DNA of 7,138 bases. Source: Thermoplasmatota archaeon (GTDB lineage: Archaea; Thermoplasmatota; E2; DHVEG-1). The notes beneath the pieces are model-generated. The model was given only the letters and a program-made list of their open reading frames with translations, did no database searches and was not told the origin of the DNA. The stretch covers positions 1 through 7,138 of the forward strand of contig JAUWCF010000048.1 of the NCBI GenBank assembly GCA_030609445.1. Reading direction: 5' to 3'. The position numbers and the translations under genes were made by a program. Shown here in pieces: positions 4,913 through 7,138 of the stretch (position 1 is the first letter of the stretch; every line of letters starts with the position of its first letter).

Positions 4913-5050
4913 TTAACTTCTAAAAATATGGGGTTTTTCTTTTAGACCCATCACCAAAAAGCCTTCCTTCATTGCCTTTTCAGCAATATCAGTTTTCCTT
5001 GTATATATCTTTTGACTCCCCTTTGTCCAATGCCAAATGAATTCGGCCAT
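4913..5050 (-). CDS. uncharacterised 45-residue protein
   Basis: I do not recognise this protein. It begins MAEFIWHWTKGSQKIYT and ends KEKPHIFRS. The middle, TDIAEKAMKEGFLVMGL, would make a short helix followed by a hydrophobic stretch too short to cross a membrane. There are two tryptophans near the start, no cysteines and a net positive charge. Evidence that it is real: GGGGAGG lies six bases before the ATG, one of the best Shine-Dalgarno sites in the window, and a TATA box TTATTTAAAT at 5101-5110 sits the right distance upstream. The frame otherwise lies in a 317-bp gap between aIF2 beta and elp3, both on the same strand. It stops 86 bp before the earliest aIF2 beta start. It may be a small basic RNA- or protein-binding factor linked to translation, but that is only context. 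Confidence 0.72.
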   Translation of the reverse strand: MAEFIWHWTKGSQKIYTRKTDIAEKAMKEGFLVMGLKEKPHIFRS

Positions 5051-5053
5051 AAT

Positions 5054-5063
5054 TCGCCTCCCC
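5054..5063 (-). promoter_or_regulatory. strong ribosome binding site of the 45-aa gene
   Basis: The minus strand reads GGGGAGG six bases before ATG 5050. This is the main argument that the short frame is translated. Confidence 0.75.
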
Positions 5064-5100
5064 AATATTCAAACTAATTACAGCCGCAAATCAAAAGGTC

Positions 5101-5110
5101 ATTTAAATAA
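5101..5110 (-). promoter_or_regulatory. TATA box of the 45-aa gene
   Basis: TTATTTAAAT on the minus strand predicts a start near 5078 and a leader of about 28 nt. The A/T run just upstream (5111-5123) gives CTGATTTTTTTAAAA on the minus strand, which may also end the elp3 transcript. Confidence 0.55.
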
Positions 5111-5173
5111 TTTTTTAAAAAAATCAGTTTCTCCTTATCCCGAAATTACGTTCTCCTGGAAAACTCAAAAACC

Positions 5174-6778
5174 TTAACGTTTCAAAGATTTACTCAAATA
5201 GCTTCCATCATCTGAAAAACCCAAGGTACGATAATACTGTTTAACACCAACACCACTAAGAACAAATAATCTTTTTTTGTCAAACTCTTCAAAACATATA
5301 CGTTCTGCTTCACGAATCAATTCTTTTCCATACCCTCTATGCTGCAGGGATTCACTTGTTCGCTCTCCGAGAGATAGTTCTCTTCCAAGTATTTTTAGTT
5401 CACGAATTATCATACATGGCTCTTTTTGAAGTTCATATCTGTGAGGAAGAACAATACCTCGGAGTCGTAAATATCCTATAAGAACATCCAGTGTTTTGTC
5501 TTCAAGTGAAAGAAAGATCTCACAACCATTACTTGCCGTATACTGATGACGTGTACATATAATTGACATATCGCTGAAGTCGATCTTTTTTTTCAATGAT
5601 TTATGCCCTATTTCTCTACATCGAATACATCGACATGTTTTTCCATGATCCATCATCTCTTTTTCGACATATTGTCGTAGATTACTTTTTTTAACACCAG
5701 AACTGATCATTTGAGCAGGAACATCCCGCTGAATTCTTTGAATACGCACCCACTCCGGGACATATTCCTTCATCTTAGCAATAAGTTTTGATGCCTTTTC
5801 AGTAGTTAATGACTCATATTCACCAGATTTCCAAATATCATACAATTTTGTCCCCTTAATTATTAGTGCGGGATATATCTTAATCATGTCTGGCTTGAAT
5901 CGGTCATCTTCAAAGATTGTTCGAAAAGACATAAGATCTTTTTTTTCATCAGAACCAGGTAAGCCAGGCATAATATGATAACAAATTTTAAAACCAGAAT
6001 CCTTTGCAATTCGAGTGGCATTGATGGTATCAGTAACGGTATGGCCTCTGTTCATATTGTATAAGACATCATCGTAAGTGCTCTGCACCCCAAGTTCTAC
6101 CCTGGTTGCACCTAGATGAAGGGCATTATCAACGTGCTGTAAAGAAAACCAATCAGGTCTTGTTTCAACAGTTAAGCCGATACAGCGAGATTGCGCGGTT
6201 TCATTTTTCTTTTTTGCCTGCTCCAAATTCTGGGAATTTTCTCTATTTAAAGCATCGTAACATCGTTTAACAAACCACTGTTGATATTCTAATAGCCTTG
6301 ACGTGAAGGTTCCACCCATAATAATAAAATCAACTTTATCTGTTAAATGACCTATTGCTTCTAATTGTTCCAATCTACTTTTTGTTTGAAGATACGGATC
6401 AAAATTATGTATTGCTCCTCTCATCGCTGCAGGTTCATACCCTGTATAGCTCTGAGGCGTATTGTCTTCTGGACCACCTGGACATGGAATGCATCGACCA
6501 TGGGGACATTCTTCAGGAGAGGTCATTACAGCAACAACAGCAACACCAGAAATCGTTCGCATCGGTTTTTTTCGAAGTAATGAACAGGCAATTTCAAAGT
6601 TTTCAGAATCAGCTGATAAATGAGATAATATCTTGCTATCTGGAGGGATAATGTCTATATGATATTTTTTACATAGTTTAATTTTTGCTTTATGAATTTC
6701 TTCTTTTGTCTGTATTTTTTTTGACAATATTAATTCGATAATTTCTTCATAAAACAACATATCCATTAAAGAAACCAT
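5174..6778 (-). CDS. elp3: Elp3-like tRNA uridine(34) acetyltransferase (radical SAM + GNAT)
   Basis: Elp3 uses radical S-adenosylmethionine chemistry and acetyl-CoA to put a carboxymethyl group on U34 of tRNA anticodons; the archaeal enzyme works without the other Elongator subunits. The protein has 534 residues, the usual length. Cys91, Cys96 and Cys99 in CPHGRCIPCPGG bind the 4Fe-4S cluster, QSYTGYEPAAMRG follows at 109-121, MGGTFTSR at 154-161 and VELGVQSTYDDVL at 227-239 are family core motifs, and CRCIRCREIGH at 382-392 is the cysteine-rich metal-site region. The GNAT domain covers about 405-534, with the acetyl-CoA loop QHRGYGKEL at 479-487 and YYRTLGF at 515-521. All catalytic features are present. 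Start ATGs at 6778, 6766 and 6760 are all possible, and none has a clear Shine-Dalgarno. It is transcribed toward the 45-aa gene and aIF2 beta, making a translation-related neighbourhood. The identity is secure. Confidence 0.96.
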   Translation of the reverse strand: MVSLMDMLFYEEIIELILSKKIQTKEEIHKAKIKLCKKYHIDIIPPDSKILSHLSADSENFEIACSLLRKKPMRTISGVAVVAVMTSPEECPHGRCIPCPGGPEDNTPQSYTGYEPAAMRGAIHNFDPYLQTKSRLEQLEAIGHLTDKVDFIIMGGTFTSRLLEYQQWFVKRCYDALNRENSQNLEQAKKKNETAQSRCIGLTVETRPDWFSLQHVDNALHLGATRVELGVQSTYDDVLYNMNRGHTVTDTINATRIAKDSGFKICYHIMPGLPGSDEKKDLMSFRTIFEDDRFKPDMIKIYPALIIKGTKLYDIWKSGEYESLTTEKASKLIAKMKEYVPEWVRIQRIQRDVPAQMISSGVKKSNLRQYVEKEMMDHGKTCRCIRCREIGHKSLKKKIDFSDMSIICTRHQYTASNGCEIFLSLEDKTLDVLIGYLRLRGIVLPHRYELQKEPCMIIRELKILGRELSLGERTSESLQHRGYGKELIREAERICFEEFDKKRLFVLSGVGVKQYYRTLGFSDDGSYLSKSLKR

Positions 6779-6813
6779 TCTCTTGATAAAAAAGCTTTGT
6801 TAAAAAATAAAAG

Positions 6814-6831
6814 ATGGAGTAGTAACTCCAT
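6814..6831 (-). terminator. 7-bp hairpin and T-rich tail ending the Ig-like gene
   Basis: ATGGAGT and ACTCCAT form a perfect 7-bp stem with a four-base loop, starting directly after the TAA of the upstream gene. The minus strand then reads CTTTTATTTTTT (6802-6813). It looks like an intrinsic terminator, placed inside the 53-bp gap before elp3. Confidence 0.6.
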
Positions 6832-6838
6832 TTATAAA
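6830..6838 (-). promoter_or_regulatory. probable TATA box of elp3, overlapping the upstream stop
   Basis: TTTATAAAT on the minus strand includes the stop codon of the Ig-like gene. It would start elp3 transcription near 6806 and give a leader of about 28 nt. The terminator hairpin lies between this box and the start point, so the two signals overlap physically. Confidence 0.5.
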
Positions 6839-7137
6839 ATATTTCTAGAGACCCTCGACAATTTTACTGTTGGCATATTGTAAGATTGAAGTGACGCACT
6901 ACTTTCAACTATCTCACTTTGCTGTAAGTTTCCCGCAAGATCATAAACGATTGCATAGACTGAATGGCTACCAGTTCCACTCCATTCCCATTCAAATGGT
7001 TCTTCGGTATCCTCGCCCAATAGATCGCCATCTAGATAGAATTCTACTTTTGCAACTCCACTTGTTTCATCAGCTACATCTGCAGTCATAACCCATGTAT
7101 TAAGAACGGTATTTTCAACAGTTAATTCAATTGTTGG
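6832..7137 (-). CDS. C-terminal end of an Ig-like domain surface/secreted protein (5' end outside window)
   Basis: Only the last 101 codons are visible. The frame is open through the right edge, so the ATG at 7089 is internal. The segment from VELT-like PTIELTVENTVLN through DETSGVAKVEFYLDGDLLG and GSHSVYAIVYDLAGN is a complete bacterial-type Ig-like (Big/CARDB-like beta sandwich) repeat, with the usual 'GVakVeFYlDGdllG' strand pair and the closing 'YDlAGN' strand. It is acidic and has no cysteines. Such repeats are common in large extracellular archaeal proteins that bind surfaces or sugars, or that stalk an enzyme domain. After the repeat come about 28 polar residues ending in SRVSRNIL, with no membrane anchor, PGF-type sorting signal or LPXTG-like motif, so the protein would be secreted or held by its upstream part. 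The fold is likely; the whole-protein function cannot be told. Confidence 0.75.
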   Translation of the reverse strand, partial: PTIELTVENTVLNTWVMTADVADETSGVAKVEFYLDGDLLGEDTEEPFEWEWSGTGSHSVYAIVYDLAGNLQQSEIVESSASLQSYNMPTVKLSRVSRNIL

Positions 7138-7138
7138 C

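Overview
The window looks like chromosomal DNA of a low-GC euryarchaeal-type archaeon. The evidence is a cdrS-like ribbon-helix-helix gene next to an archaeal ftsZ, an archaeal translation initiation factor 2 beta subunit with a fused C-terminal TRAM domain, an archaeal-type Elp3, a tRNA with no encoded CCA, TATA boxes about 25-30 bp before likely transcript starts, and U-rich terminators. The Ig-like surface protein and the stand-alone receiver protein resemble proteins I associate with Thermoplasmatota-like or methanogen genomes. That finer placement is only a guess.

Positions 1-1950 (+ strand) read as accessory DNA. A RecB/Cas4-like PD-(D/E)XK nuclease enters from the left edge. It is followed by an AT-rich abiEi-like antitoxin gene whose TATA box sits inside a perfect palindrome. 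The antitoxin overlaps (ATGA) the start of an abiEii-like toxin gene that stops after 46 codons. The broken toxin runs into about 115 bp of hairpin-rich DNA and then the 3' end of a tRNA-Arg(UCG) gene on the opposite strand. A tRNA 3' end facing a nuclease and a decayed defence module fits the edge of an old integrated island, but no second attachment site lies inside the window.

Positions 2023-4205 hold a regulatory and cell-division block. A single-domain response regulator (+) converges on ftsZ (-), with T-rich tracts on both sides of a shared hairpin. Upstream of ftsZ lies cdrS, probably co-transcribed with it. The 93-bp gap between them contains a perfect 10-bp hairpin just before a strong Shine-Dalgarno. 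The cdrS promoter carries tandem ACAAACG repeats, a palindrome near the expected start point and a second hairpin in the leader, so autoregulation is plausible.

Positions 4206-6778 (- strand) carry translation genes: elp3 (tRNA wobble uridine modification), an unrecognised 45-codon gene with its own TATA box and an excellent Shine-Dalgarno, and aIF2 beta-TRAM. At the right edge is the C-terminal end of an Ig-like surface or secreted protein. Its terminator hairpin overlaps the region that should serve as the elp3 promoter.

The least explained parts are the 45-aa gene, the repeat-rich control regions of cdrS and ftsZ, and the structured 1785-1944 stretch between the broken toxin and the tRNA.
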